Source: JAKPAM01 sp047601745 (lineage in GTDB: Bacteria; Pseudomonadota; Gammaproteobacteria; Burkholderiales; Burkholderiaceae_E). Taken from it: a stretch of 64,000 nt of DNA. The notes under the pieces were generated by a model that was given only the letters and a program-made list of their open reading frames with translations, was not told where the DNA came from and did no database searches. The DNA lies in contig JASGIS010000001.1 in the NCBI GenBank assembly GCA_047601745.1, positions 6,386,001-6,450,000 of the forward strand, written 5' to 3'. A program made the translations under genes and the position numbers. Positions 9,224 to 18,799 of the stretch are shown here, in pieces. Every line of letters begins with the position of its first letter. Position 1 is the stretch's first letter.

Positions 9224-9932
9224 TTCGATGCGTCCCGCACACGAGGAAACGATGCGACGCGCGCACGCAGAGGCAAGGCGACGCGCATGTGAGGACGCGA
9301 TCGGGCTCATGCGGCCCATTAGGCCCACGCGCCGCGAAGCGATGCGCCGGATCGTTCGCGCCGCGGCCGCCGCGTCGACGGGCCCGCTGCTCGCCGCGGC
9401 GGGTGGCGCGATCCGCGCCGCGCAGGCCGCGCCGGCCTGGCTGCCGCCGCCGCGGCTGCCCGACGCGTCGCTGGTCGATCACCTGGGCCGGCCGCAGCGC
9501 CTGCGCAGCGACGCGATCCAGGATCAGGTCGTGCTCGTGCATTTCTTCTTCACCGGCTGCGCGGCCACGTGTCCGCCGCAAACGGCGCTGCTGCGCGACC
9601 TTCGCGAACGGCTCGATGCGCGACCGCCCGCCCGGCCGGTCCGCTTCGTCGGCGTGAGCGTCGATCCGCTCGGTGATGGCCCGGCCGAGCTGCGCGCCTA
9701 TCTGCAGCGCTTCTCGATCGACGCCGGTCCGGCGGCCGGATGGATCTGGCTGACCGGCGCGCCGCGATCGGTCGCGAGCGTGCTCGACGCGTTCGGCGTC
9801 GGCGCCGGATCGGCCGACGCGCATCCGAACCTGCTGTGGATCGGCGACGCGGCGCGCGGACGCTGGACCCGCACGGCCGCGCTGCAATCGGCGTCGCTGC
9901 TCGCCGCCCGCGTCGAAGAGGTGGCGTCATGA
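9207..9932 (+). CDS. SCO1/SenC-type copper chaperone, probably Tat-exported
   Basis: This 241-aa thioredoxin-fold protein carries the SCO copper site: C118xxxC122 in the segment FFTGCAATCPPQ, and His206 in DAHPNLLWIG. SCO proteins deliver copper to cytochrome oxidase and other periplasmic copper enzymes. A TRREAMRRIV stretch followed by an Ala-rich hydrophobic run (about 41-76) resembles a twin-arginine or standard signal sequence, preceded by an unusual basic extension. A start at 9228 (Met8) is also possible. The gene overlaps its upstream neighbour by 17 nt and the next gene by the ATGA arrangement. Context suggests it metallates the giant multicopper oxidase at the head of the operon, which is an inference. 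Confidence 0.88.
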   Translation: MIARADSMRPAHEETMRRAHAEARRRACEDAIGLMRPIRPTRREAMRRIVRAAAAASTGPLLAAAGGAIRAAQAAPAWLPPPRLPDASLVDHLGRPQRLRSDAIQDQVVLVHFFFTGCAATCPPQTALLRDLRERLDARPPARPVRFVGVSVDPLGDGPAELRAYLQRFSIDAGPAAGWIWLTGAPRSVASVLDAFGVGAGSADAHPNLLWIGDAARGRWTRTAALQSASLLAARVEEVAS

Positions 9933-11545
9933 CCGGCGCACCGATCGATGCGCACGCCGTCGCCGGACGGATCGGGCAAGCCATCGCGACGCTCGCTCGT
10001 CGATCGATCGGGCGGCGCGCGATGCGTGCCGCGCTGCTCGCGCTGGCGCTGCTCCCCGTCGCGATCGCGGGGCCCATGCGCGACGCCCGATCGCCGGTAC
10101 GGCCGGCTGCCGAGTCGCCTGCCAGGTCGCCTGCCGAGTCGCGCATCGAAGCGTCGCTGCGCGAGCGAGGTCGCGCGCTGTTCCACGGCGAGCATCCGTT
10201 CGCCCGGCCCGCGGCCGTCGCAGGCGCCGCGCTGCCGGCCGGCGCGGCGGCCTGCGCCGGCTGCCACGGCGGCGGCGACGCCGGATCGCAAGGCAGCCGG
10301 GAGGCGGGCATAACCGTGCCCTGGCTATCGCCGGTGCTGCGCGCATCGCCGCGGCAGGCCCGGCTCGTCGTCGACGCGCTGGGCCGCGGCGAATCGATCG
10401 ACGGCCGCGCGCTGGCGGCGCCTATGCCCCGCTACGACCTCGACGAGGCCGAGCGCGACGCGCTGGCGGCGTTCCTGGCCGTGCTGGGCACCGACGACGA
10501 ACCGGTCCGGGGCGTGTCGCGTACCGAGGTGCGCGTGGGCGCGATCGTGCCGGCCGACGGGCCGCGCGCCGCCGTCGCTCGCGCCGCCGTCGACGGCATC
10601 GACGCGCAGTTCGACGCCGTCAATCGCGCGGGCGGCGTCTACGGGCGCCGGATCCGCCTGGTGGCCCTGCCGATACGCGCGGATCCGCTCGCCTCCCCCG
10701 GCGACTGGCAGGCCGAACTGGCCGACACCCTGTCGCGCGAACCGGTGCTCGCGCTGCTCGGCAGCTGGATCGGCGACCTGCCCGCGGCGCAATGGCAATG
10801 GCTGCGCGGCCGGCGACTGCCGTCGATCGCCGCGCTCGGCCCGGCACTGGCCGAGGCCCCGGCATCGCCGGGCTGGACGAGCAGCCTGCTGCCCAGCGTC
10901 CAGGCGCAGATCGCGGCGACCGCCAACGATTTCGATCGCGGGTGCGGGGGGCCGCCGACGTCGACGTCCGCCCCCGCGCTGACCGTCGCGCTCGCGCCGC
11001 TGCCGGGCCTGCCGGACGCGGTACGGGCGGCACTGCCCGGTCGCACGCTCCGCTTCGCGAACGGCACCGGCACCGGCGCCGGCAACGACAACGACAACGG
11101 CAACGGCATCGGCATCGGCATCGGCGACAGCGAAGCCGCGACGCGATCGCGGCGCCTGCTCGCGCTGCGTCCGGGCACGGAGCTGGACGCGCTCCGGCGA
11201 GGGCTCGCCGCCCGCGACTGCTTGTGGACGCTGGCGATGTTCTCCGGCGCCGGCGGCCGCTCCGCCGCGACCGAGCTGGTCGTGCTGCCCGCGCCCGAAG
11301 CGCTGCCGATGGCGAGCGGTGATCCCGGCGCGCTGTGGCCGGCGCTCGGACGCCTGGCCGGCCAGCTCGGCGCCGAGCTGCTGTCGCGCGCAGGCCGCCG
11401 CCTGCAACCCGAAACGCTGGTGCGCGAACAGGCCGAGATGAAGGCCTTCGAACCGCATCCCGGCGTGCGACTCGAACTGTCGCGCGCGCGCCGTCATGCG
11501 CTGCCCGTCCTGGCATCGTGGAGGAAACCCGATGAAACCCGCTGA
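9929..11545 (+). CDS. c-type cytochrome fused to Leu/Ile/Val-type periplasmic binding domain
   Basis: This 538-aa protein combines two modules. After a signal-like segment (about 28-48) comes a class I c-type cytochrome with the haem motif C109AGC112H113 and a likely axial ligand Met166 in APMPRYDLDEAERDALAAFL. From about residue 185 it resembles ABC-importer binding proteins of the LivK type (VRVGAIVPADGP, then GGVYGRRIRLV). In the C-terminal part a low-complexity Gly/Asn/Asp/Ile segment (about 380-402) interrupts the fold. The ATG overlaps the stop of the SCO gene (ATGA). I infer an electron acceptor for the oxidase whose binding domain senses or docks a ligand. Whether the binding domain still binds small molecules is not visible. 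Confidence 0.82.
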   Translation: MTGAPIDAHAVAGRIGQAIATLARRSIGRRAMRAALLALALLPVAIAGPMRDARSPVRPAAESPARSPAESRIEASLRERGRALFHGEHPFARPAAVAGAALPAGAAACAGCHGGGDAGSQGSREAGITVPWLSPVLRASPRQARLVVDALGRGESIDGRALAAPMPRYDLDEAERDALAAFLAVLGTDDEPVRGVSRTEVRVGAIVPADGPRAAVARAAVDGIDAQFDAVNRAGGVYGRRIRLVALPIRADPLASPGDWQAELADTLSREPVLALLGSWIGDLPAAQWQWLRGRRLPSIAALGPALAEAPASPGWTSSLLPSVQAQIAATANDFDRGCGGPPTSTSAPALTVALAPLPGLPDAVRAALPGRTLRFANGTGTGAGNDNDNGNGIGIGIGDSEAATRSRRLLALRPGTELDALRRGLAARDCLWTLAMFSGAGGRSAATELVVLPAPEALPMASGDPGALWPALGRLAGQLGAELLSRAGRRLQPETLVREQAEMKAFEPHPGVRLELSRARRHALPVLASWRKPDETR

Positions 11546-13010
11546 AGTCTCCGGCCGGCCGCTGCGAGCCGTGCTCGCGCCGCTGTGCATCGCCGCGTCG
11601 CTGGCCGCGGCGCCGGTCCCCGCCTCGCACGCGCAGACCCCGAACCCCTCGTTCGCGCTGATCGGCCACATCGAATCGATGAGTCTCGACGATCCGGGCA
11701 ATCCCGATTCGGCCGGCAAGGTTCGCGTCAAGGGGATCGAAGTCGTGCTGCCGCAATACCTGCTGATCACGCTGCCCGGCCAGTTCATGACGCTGACGGA
11801 CCTGTTCCGCGGCCCGCATCCGCAGGGCGCCTCGCCCACCGCCCGCAGCGGCCTGGCGCTCGGCGACTCGCCGCCGCCGGCCGTGCCGTTCGAGATCGAG
11901 CTGATCGGCAACATCGTCGACGGACGTTATATCGCCGCCGTCGCCAAGCTCTCGCAGATGGACCTGGGCATCGGCGCCGGCTTCATCCGCGGCATCGACG
12001 TCGGCAAGGGCGAGATGCTGGTCGGCGCGCGCCGCGAAGCCGGCGAGACCGCCGCGCAGACCGGCGCCCGCGATGCCGCCGCCGCCCGCGTCCGCCTGAA
12101 CGATCCGGCCGGCGTGCACGGCAAGCCCAATGCCGGCAAGTTCGGCAACGACGCCGATCCGATCGACGAGCGCTTCGCGCTCGACCCCGAGAACCCGGCG
12201 GTGGTCGCGGCCACCGGCTTTCCGATGTGCCTGCCCCGCGACGCCAACGACGCGAACTGCCCGGCCGGCAACCGCGCCCCGGGCGTCAACCGCACGCGCT
12301 TCACCTGCGGCCCGACCCGCGCCGAGCCGTCGTCGCCGCCGCATGCCGGCTGCGATCCGGCCAGGCAGGCGCCGCTGCTGGTCGGCGACTACATCACGTA
12401 CGCGGGCACGCTCGTTCCCGAGCCGGGCGTGCCCGGCCGGTTCTTCGTCGCGGCTCATGCGGTCAACGCCGAGGTCGGCATCTACACGTCGCCGGGCGTC
12501 GATCCCGCCTACGTCTTCATCGAAATGAGCCTGATGGGCATGCTCGGCGAACCGTTCCCGAACATCGACCAGGAAGAGACCTCGCGCGTGCGTACCGTCG
12601 GCTTCACGACCGACCCGTCGCGCAACGTCGACGTGTTTCTGGTCGACGTCGACGCGGCCGGCAACGCGACCGAGCGCCAACTGACGACGCTGCTGCCCCA
12701 GCGCGCCGGCCAGATCGGCCGCGTGCGGATCACGCTGCCGTCGAAGTCCAACTTCCTGGCCGTCACCCGCGAGATGCGCTACCGGATCGCCGGCCAGCCG
12801 CGGGGCAGCGGCGAGTACACGGCGCCGATCGGCGAATACATCTATCCGGAGGCCACGCGCTTCGGCCAGCCGAGCGCGCCGTTCGCGCTGCCGGTGGCCA
12901 CCGAGAACTTCTGCGTGCTGGCCAATGGCCCGAAGCGGCTCGATCCGTTCCCCGAGTCCGGCCATCCGGTCGCCCAGCCGCGCGCGGACGGCTCGCCGAC
13001 CTGCGAATAA
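11532..13010 (+). CDS. Exported protein of unknown function, last gene of the oxidase operon
   Basis: This 492-aa protein begins at an ATG preceded by GAGGAAA and overlaps the cytochrome-fusion gene by 14 nt. A clear signal peptide ends near residue 32 (Ala-rich core, ASHAQ). The mature part starts with FALIGHIESMSLDDPG, which looks like a beta-strand domain. A Cys-containing insert around residues 230-280 holds four Cys residues and may be disulfide-linked. No catalytic or metal motif stands out. I do not recognise the family. Its export and coupling to the upstream genes make a periplasmic or surface role in the multicopper oxidase system likely. Confidence 0.72.
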   Translation: MKPAEVSGRPLRAVLAPLCIAASLAAAPVPASHAQTPNPSFALIGHIESMSLDDPGNPDSAGKVRVKGIEVVLPQYLLITLPGQFMTLTDLFRGPHPQGASPTARSGLALGDSPPPAVPFEIELIGNIVDGRYIAAVAKLSQMDLGIGAGFIRGIDVGKGEMLVGARREAGETAAQTGARDAAAARVRLNDPAGVHGKPNAGKFGNDADPIDERFALDPENPAVVAATGFPMCLPRDANDANCPAGNRAPGVNRTRFTCGPTRAEPSSPPHAGCDPARQAPLLVGDYITYAGTLVPEPGVPGRFFVAAHAVNAEVGIYTSPGVDPAYVFIEMSLMGMLGEPFPNIDQEETSRVRTVGFTTDPSRNVDVFLVDVDAAGNATERQLTTLLPQRAGQIGRVRITLPSKSNFLAVTREMRYRIAGQPRGSGEYTAPIGEYIYPEATRFGQPSAPFALPVATENFCVLANGPKRLDPFPESGHPVAQPRADGSPTCE

Positions 13011-13099
13011 CACGCCGGCCGGCGGCCGCGTCCGGTCGCGGGACGATGCCGGCACCGGCCTCGCTTGCGGGAAGCGCCGGCCGTCCCTATCTTCATCGG

Positions 13100-16000
13100 A
13101 TGTCCGGACCCGCCGACTTCCATCCGTCGATCCAGCAGTGGTTCGACCGCCGCTTCGCCGCGCCGACCGCCGCGCAGCAGGCGGCGTGGCCGGCAATCCG
13201 GGCCGGCCGGCACACGCTGGTGGCGGCGCCGACCGGATCGGGCAAGACGCTGACGGCGTTCCTGGCCGCGCTCGACGCCCTGGTGCGCCGGGGCCTGAGC
13301 GCCGACGGACTGCCCGATGCGTGCTCGGTCGTCTACGTGTCGCCGCTCAAGGCGCTGTCCAACGACATCGAACTGAACCTGGCCGCGCCGCTGGCCGGCA
13401 TCCGCGACGAACTCGCGCGCCTGGGCCTGCCCGACGTGGCGATCCGCACCGCGGTGCGCACCGGCGACACGCCGGCGAGCGAGCGCCAGCGGGCGCTGCG
13501 GCGGCCGCCGCACGTCTTCGTGACGACGCCCGAATCGCTGTACGTGCTGCTCGGATCGGCGTCGGGGCGGCGCCTGCTCGCCGACGTGCGAACGGTGATC
13601 GTCGACGAGATCCACGCGCTGGCCGCCAGCAAGCGCGGTAGCCACCTGGCGCTGACGCTCGAACGGCTGCAGGCGCTGTGCGGCGAGCCGGTGCAGCGCA
13701 TCGGCCTGTCGGCCACGCAAAAGCCGATCGACGCCGTCGCCCGCTTCCTGACCGGCGACGAGCCGTGCGAGATCGTCGACGTCGGCCACGGCCGCGCGCG
13801 CGACCTGGCGCTCGAACTGCCGCCGACGCCGCTGTCGGCGGTGATGTCGACCGATCAGTCGGCGCAGGTCCACGGCCGGATCGCCGAGCTGGTGCTCCAG
13901 CACCGCACGACGCTGGTGTTCGTCAACACCCGGCGGATGGCCGAGCGGACCGCCCGCCAGCTCGGCGACCGGCTCGGCCACGAGATCGTCGCCGCGCACC
14001 ACGGCAGCCTCGCGCGGGCGTCGCGCCTGCAGGCCGAGCAGCGATTGAAGGCCGGCGAGCTGCGGGTGCTGGTCGCGACCGCGTCGCTCGAACTGGGCCT
14101 GGACATCGGCGACGTCGACCTCGTCTGCCAGCTCGGCTCGCCGCGCTCGATCGCGACCTTCCTGCAGCGCGCCGGCCGCTCGCGGCACCAGGTCGACGGC
14201 GTGCCGCGGGCGCGGCTGTTTCCGCAGACGCGCGACGACCTGGTCGAATGCGCGGCGCTGCTCGATGCGGTCGCGCGCGGCGAGCTCGACGCGCTAAGGA
14301 TGCCGGTCGCGCCGCTGGACGTGCTGGCGCAGCAGATCATCGCCGAGGTCTCATGCCGCGAATGGGACGAGTCCGAGCTGTACGCGCTGGTGCGCCGCGC
14401 GCGGCCTTATCGCGCGCTGGCCCGCGAGGATTTCGACGCCGTGCTGCGGATGGTCAGCGACGGCTTCAGCACGCGCCAGGGCGCGCGCGCCGGCTACGTG
14501 CATCGCGACGCCGTCCATCACCGGCTGCGCGAGCGCCGCGGCACGCGGATGACGGCGCTGACCTCGGGCGGCACGATCCCCGACACCGGCGACTACACGG
14601 TCGTCCTCGAACCGCAGGCCGAGAACATCGGCACCGTCAACGAGGACTTCGCGGTCGAGAGCCTGGCCGGCGACGTCTTCCAGCTCGGCAACGCCAGCTA
14701 CCGGATCCTGCGCATCGAGCCGGGCCGCGTCCGCGTCGAGGACGCGCACGGCGCCGCCCCCAACATCCCGTTCTGGCTCGGCGAGGCGCCCGGCCGCACC
14801 GACGAGCTGTCGGCCGCGGTCTCGCGCCTGCGCGCGGACTTCGAGCGCGCGTGGCGCGACGGCGGCGAGGCCGAGGCGCTGGCCTGGGCGCGCCGCCTGC
14901 CCGGCGTCGACCGGGAAGCGGCCGAGCAACTGCTGGCCTACCTGGCCGGCAGCCTGCGCGCGCTCGGCGCGCTGCCGACGCTCGATCGCATCGTGCTCGA
15001 GCGCTTCTTCGACGAGAGCGGCGGCATGCAGTTGCTGATCCATTCGCCGCGCGGCAGCCGGCTCAACCGCGCCTGGGGGCTGGCGCTGCGCAAGCGCTTC
15101 TGCCGCCAGTTCAATTTCGAGCTGCAGGCGGCGGCCACCGAGGACACGATCGTGCTGTCGCTATCGACCGCGCACAGCTTCGCGCTGGCCGAGGTCGCCC
15201 ACTACCTGCACAGCCGCAGCGCGCTGCACGTGCTGGTCCAGGCGCTGCTCGACGCGCCGATGTTCGGCGTGCGCTGGCGCTGGAACGCCACGACCGCGCT
15301 GGCGCTGCCGCGGATGCGCGGCGGCCGCAAGGTCGCGCCGCAGTTGCAGCGGATGAAGTCCGAAGACCTGCTGGCCTCGGTGTTTCCGGACCAGGTCGCG
15401 TGCCTGGAGAACATCGTCGGTGAGCGCGAGGTGCCCGATCACCCGCTGGTGCGGCAGACGCTCGACGACTGCCTGCACGACGCGATGGATGCCGACGGCT
15501 GGCTGGCGATGCTGGCCGCGATCGAGGCCGGGCGGATCGAGATCGTCGCGCGCGACCTGCCGTCGCCGTCGCCGCTGGCGGCCGAGGCGCTGAACGCCCG
15601 CCCGTACGCGTTCCTCGACGATGCGCCGCTCGAGGAGCGCCGCACGCAGGCCGTCCAGAGCCGGCGCTACGCGGATCCGGCCGGCGACGACGCGATGGGC
15701 CAGTTGTCGGCCGACGCGATCGCGGCGGTCCGCGACGAAGCCTGGCCGCAGGTCCGCGATGCGGACACGATGCACGAAGCGCTGCAGATGCTCGGCGTGA
15801 TCCGCGACGACGAGGCCGCCGAGGTAAATGCCGGTACCGGCGAAGGCCATTGGCCGGCGCTGCTCGCGGCGCTGGCGCGCGACGGGCGCGCGACCCGGCT
15901 GACCCTGCCGTCCCCGGCCGGCGCCGCGCTGTGGGTCTGCGCCGAGCGCCTGGCCGACGCGCGGATCGCTTACCCCGGCGCGAGCGAAGACCCGCCGCTG

Positions 16001-17449
16001 CCGCTACCGGCGGATCTCGCCGCGCCCGGCGGCGATCGCGACGCGGTGCTGCGCGAGCTGCTGCGCGCGCGGCTCGGCGGTGCCGGACCGATCACGGCCG
16101 GCGCGCTCGCCGCGACGCTGGCGCTGGCTCCGTCGACCGTCGACCAGGCGCTGCTCGCGCTGCAGGCCGAAGGCGTCGTCATGCAGGGGCGTTTCACGCC
16201 CGGGACCGACGCCGTCGAATGGTGCGAGCGCCATCTGCTCGCCCGCATCCATCGCTACACGCTGCGCCAGCTTCGCCGGGAGATCGAGCCGTGCGCGCCG
16301 CGCGACTTCATGCGCTTCCTGCTCGACTGGCAGCACGCGGGCGCGGGCCGGCAACTGACGGGCCGCGACGCGCTGCCCGAGGTGCTGGCGATGCTCGAAG
16401 GGCACGAGGCCGGCGCCGCGCAGTGGGAAACCGAGATCCTGCCGACGCGCATCGCCGACTATGCGAGCGGCTGGCTCGACGAGTCGTGCGCGAGCGGCCG
16501 CCTGACCTGGGCCAGGCTGCGCCCGCCGCAACAGGCCGGCGGCAGCGCCGGCGGATCGCTGAAGACGACGCCGATCGTGCTGCTGCCGCGCTCGTCGGCC
16601 GGCGCGTGGGCGCGCCTGGCGGCGGCCGCGGCGGCGCGCGGCGGCGAATCGCCGCCGCCGGGCGCGCGGGCCCGGCGCGTGGAGACCTTCCTGCAGACGC
16701 ATGGCGCGGCGTTCCACGACGAGATCCGCGACGCGACGCGGCTGCTGCCGACCGAACTCGAGGACGCACTGGCCGAGCTCGTCCAGCGCGGGCGACTGAC
16801 CTGCGACAGCTTCGCCGGCCTGCGCGCGCTGATGCGGCCGGGCTCGCAGCGCGGACCGGTCCGGGCCGGGGCATCGCGCTCGCGGCGCGGCCGGCCGATG
16901 CCCGCCGGCGTCGAGGACGCGGGCCGCTGGTCGCTGGTGCCGGCGCGCGACGATCCGCCCGGCGCCGACGATCTCGAACACGTGGTCCGCGTGCTGCTGC
17001 GTCGTTATGGCGTCATCGCCTGGCGCGTGCTCGAACGCGAGGCGGCCTGGCTGCCGCCTTGGCGCGAGCTGGTCCGCGTCTGCCGGCGCCTCGAGGCGCG
17101 CGGCGAGCTGCGCGGCGGCCGTTTCATCGCCGGCCTGTCGGGCGAGCAGTTCGCGCTGCCCGAAGCAGTCGCGCGCCTGCGCGCGATCCGCCGCCAGCCG
17201 GGCAACGGCCGCTGGGTCTGGCTGGCCGCCGCCGATCCGGCCAACCTGCTCGGGACGGTCGTGCCCGGCCCCCGGCTGCCGCGTGTGGCCGGCGCCCGCG
17301 TGCTGTGGCGCGACGGCGTGCCGGTGGCGACGCTGCAGGCCGGCGAACTCGCCTGGCTCGCCGAGCTCGCGCCCGACGATCGCGCGGCCGCCCGGACCGC
17401 GCTGCCTCACGGTCTCGGTCAGGGCAGGGAGATGCCCGAGATCCTCTGA
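13100..17449 (+). CDS. lhr: Lhr-type ATP-dependent DNA helicase
   Basis: This 1449-aa large helicase-related protein has the superfamily 2 motifs in its N-terminal core: APTGSGKT (residues 43-50), DEIH (169-172), LSATQ, and later GRSRHQ-type motif VI within IATFLQRAGRSRHQ. The C-terminal half carries the winged-helix and Lhr-C regions. Lhr translocates on single-stranded DNA and unwinds DNA or RNA:DNA hybrids in repair. Length is close to E. coli Lhr (about 1540 aa). The start at 13100 (MSGPADFHPS) matches the usual beginning of the family. An in-frame ATG at 13046 with slightly better upstream purines is possible. The 3' end overlaps the convergent dGTPase gene by 31 nt. Confidence 0.93.
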   Translation: MSGPADFHPSIQQWFDRRFAAPTAAQQAAWPAIRAGRHTLVAAPTGSGKTLTAFLAALDALVRRGLSADGLPDACSVVYVSPLKALSNDIELNLAAPLAGIRDELARLGLPDVAIRTAVRTGDTPASERQRALRRPPHVFVTTPESLYVLLGSASGRRLLADVRTVIVDEIHALAASKRGSHLALTLERLQALCGEPVQRIGLSATQKPIDAVARFLTGDEPCEIVDVGHGRARDLALELPPTPLSAVMSTDQSAQVHGRIAELVLQHRTTLVFVNTRRMAERTARQLGDRLGHEIVAAHHGSLARASRLQAEQRLKAGELRVLVATASLELGLDIGDVDLVCQLGSPRSIATFLQRAGRSRHQVDGVPRARLFPQTRDDLVECAALLDAVARGELDALRMPVAPLDVLAQQIIAEVSCREWDESELYALVRRARPYRALAREDFDAVLRMVSDGFSTRQGARAGYVHRDAVHHRLRERRGTRMTALTSGGTIPDTGDYTVVLEPQAENIGTVNEDFAVESLAGDVFQLGNASYRILRIEPGRVRVEDAHGAAPNIPFWLGEAPGRTDELSAAVSRLRADFERAWRDGGEAEALAWARRLPGVDREAAEQLLAYLAGSLRALGALPTLDRIVLERFFDESGGMQLLIHSPRGSRLNRAWGLALRKRFCRQFNFELQAAATEDTIVLSLSTAHSFALAEVAHYLHSRSALHVLVQALLDAPMFGVRWRWNATTALALPRMRGGRKVAPQLQRMKSEDLLASVFPDQVACLENIVGEREVPDHPLVRQTLDDCLHDAMDADGWLAMLAAIEAGRIEIVARDLPSPSPLAAEALNARPYAFLDDAPLEERRTQAVQSRRYADPAGDDAMGQLSADAIAAVRDEAWPQVRDADTMHEALQMLGVIRDDEAAEVNAGTGEGHWPALLAALARDGRATRLTLPSPAGAALWVCAERLADARIAYPGASEDPPLPLPADLAAPGGDRDAVLRELLRARLGGAGPITAGALAATLALAPSTVDQALLALQAEGVVMQGRFTPGTDAVEWCERHLLARIHRYTLRQLRREIEPCAPRDFMRFLLDWQHAGAGRQLTGRDALPEVLAMLEGHEAGAAQWETEILPTRIADYASGWLDESCASGRLTWARLRPPQQAGGSAGGSLKTTPIVLLPRSSAGAWARLAAAAAARGGESPPPGARARRVETFLQTHGAAFHDEIRDATRLLPTELEDALAELVQRGRLTCDSFAGLRALMRPGSQRGPVRAGASRSRRGRPMPAGVEDAGRWSLVPARDDPPGADDLEHVVRVLLRRYGVIAWRVLEREAAWLPPWRELVRVCRRLEARGELRGGRFIAGLSGEQFALPEAVARLRAIRRQPGNGRWVWLAAADPANLLGTVVPGPRLPRVAGARVLWRDGVPVATLQAGELAWLAELAPDDRAAARTALPHGLGQGREMPEIL

Positions 17450-18762
17450 TACAGCTCGACGGCCGACGAATCGGTCATGCCGGCGACGAAATCGGTGACG
17501 GCCAGCAACTGCCGGTAGGCGTCGGCCCCGGCGTCCGGCACCGCCGGCAGCAGCGCGAGCAGCGTCTGCGAGCGGAACTGCCGGCGGATCGCCGTGCCGG
17601 CATGGCGGTCGCAGCGCGCCTGCAGCGCGCCGACGAAAGCGCTCAGCAGGCCGCCGATCACCTCGAAACCGCAGGCCTCGACCTCGACGACCGGCCGCGC
17701 CGTATAGACCTGCCGGCGCGCCAGCTCCTTGAACGCGCGGAACTGCGGCGCCTTGTCGAAGCAGGCCGACAGCTCCTGGTCGAACGCGCCCGACATCAGG
17801 CCGTCGTAGTTCGCGTCGAACACCGCGATCGCCTCGCGGATGATGCAGCCGACCGTCAGCGCGCGCAGGTATTCGGCCTGCCGCTCGCGATCCGGGTTCT
17901 TCAGCACGCGATCGAACTGCGCGGTCGACAGCCAGGGCTCGTACAGGTCGAGGAGCTGCTCGTAGGTGACGACGCCGGCCTTGAAGCCGTCCTCGACGTC
18001 CATCAGGTGGTAGCAGGTGTCGTCGGCCGCCTCGACGAGGAAGGCCAGCGGATGCCGATGCCAGGCCGTCCCCGCACCCGCCTTGCGGACCAGCCCCAGT
18101 TCGTCGGCCAGCTCGTCGAACAGCGGCGCCTCGGCCTGCATGAAACCGAACTTCCTGCCGCTGATGCCCTCGGCCTGCGATGGATCGACGATCGACGCGC
18201 GCGGGTACTTGGCGAACGCGCCGAGCACCGCGCCGGTCAACTGCATGCCGCCGCGCTGCGGGTGGTATTGCAGCGTGCACAGCGCGCGAAACCCCTGCGC
18301 GTTGCCCTCGAAGCGCAGGAAGTCCTCGCGCTGCGCGTCGCCGAGCGCGGCGATCAGCGCGAACGGCTGTTCGGCGAACCACTCCTGGATCGCCTCCTCG
18401 CCGGCGTGGCCGAGCGGCGGATTGCCGATGTCGTGCATCAGGCAGGCCGTCGACACGACCGCGCCGATCTCGTGCGGCGAGATCGGCAGGCGCGGCTCCT
18501 TGCGCAGGATCACGTCGGCCGCCTGCATGCCCAGCGAGCGGCCGACGCTGGCCACCTCGAGGCTGTGCGTCAGCCGCGTGCGCACGTAGTCGCTCCTGGC
18601 CAGCGGAAAGACCTGCGTCTTGTCCTGCATCCGGCGGAACGCCGACGAGAACACGATGCGATCCCAGTCGCGGGTGAACGCGGTGCGCGGATCGGACGCG
18701 GTTTCGCCGGCCTTGCGGAATTTGCCCAGGCGGCGGGTCGACAGCAGGCGGTTCCAGTCCAT
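17419..18762 (-). CDS. dgt: Deoxyguanosinetriphosphate triphosphohydrolase family protein (dGTPase)
   Basis: This 447-aa HD-domain phosphohydrolase would cleave dNTPs, classically dGTP, to nucleoside and tripolyphosphate, affecting nucleotide pools. The metal-binding residues are visible: His66 in RTRLTHSLEV, the H110-D111 doublet in LMHDIGNPPLGH, and downstream Asp residues. The start has a GAGGA site about 9 nt upstream. It lies 37 nt downstream of the IclR gene on the same strand and its end overlaps lhr on the opposite strand. Confidence 0.92.
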   Translation of the reverse strand: MDWNRLLSTRRLGKFRKAGETASDPRTAFTRDWDRIVFSSAFRRMQDKTQVFPLARSDYVRTRLTHSLEVASVGRSLGMQAADVILRKEPRLPISPHEIGAVVSTACLMHDIGNPPLGHAGEEAIQEWFAEQPFALIAALGDAQREDFLRFEGNAQGFRALCTLQYHPQRGGMQLTGAVLGAFAKYPRASIVDPSQAEGISGRKFGFMQAEAPLFDELADELGLVRKAGAGTAWHRHPLAFLVEAADDTCYHLMDVEDGFKAGVVTYEQLLDLYEPWLSTAQFDRVLKNPDRERQAEYLRALTVGCIIREAIAVFDANYDGLMSGAFDQELSACFDKAPQFRAFKELARRQVYTARPVVEVEACGFEVIGGLLSAFVGALQARCDRHAGTAIRRQFRSQTLLALLPAVPDAGADAYRQLLAVTDFVAGMTDSSAVELYQRISGISLP

Positions 18763-18799
18763 GCACGAAAATCCTCAGAGATGGGGAAAGGGACGGCTG

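Noticed and set aside
16004..18766. A 920-codon minus-strand frame over the lhr end and dgt
   Set aside because: It overlaps dgt in another frame and reads like its shadow; dgt itself has the HD motif and a proper start.
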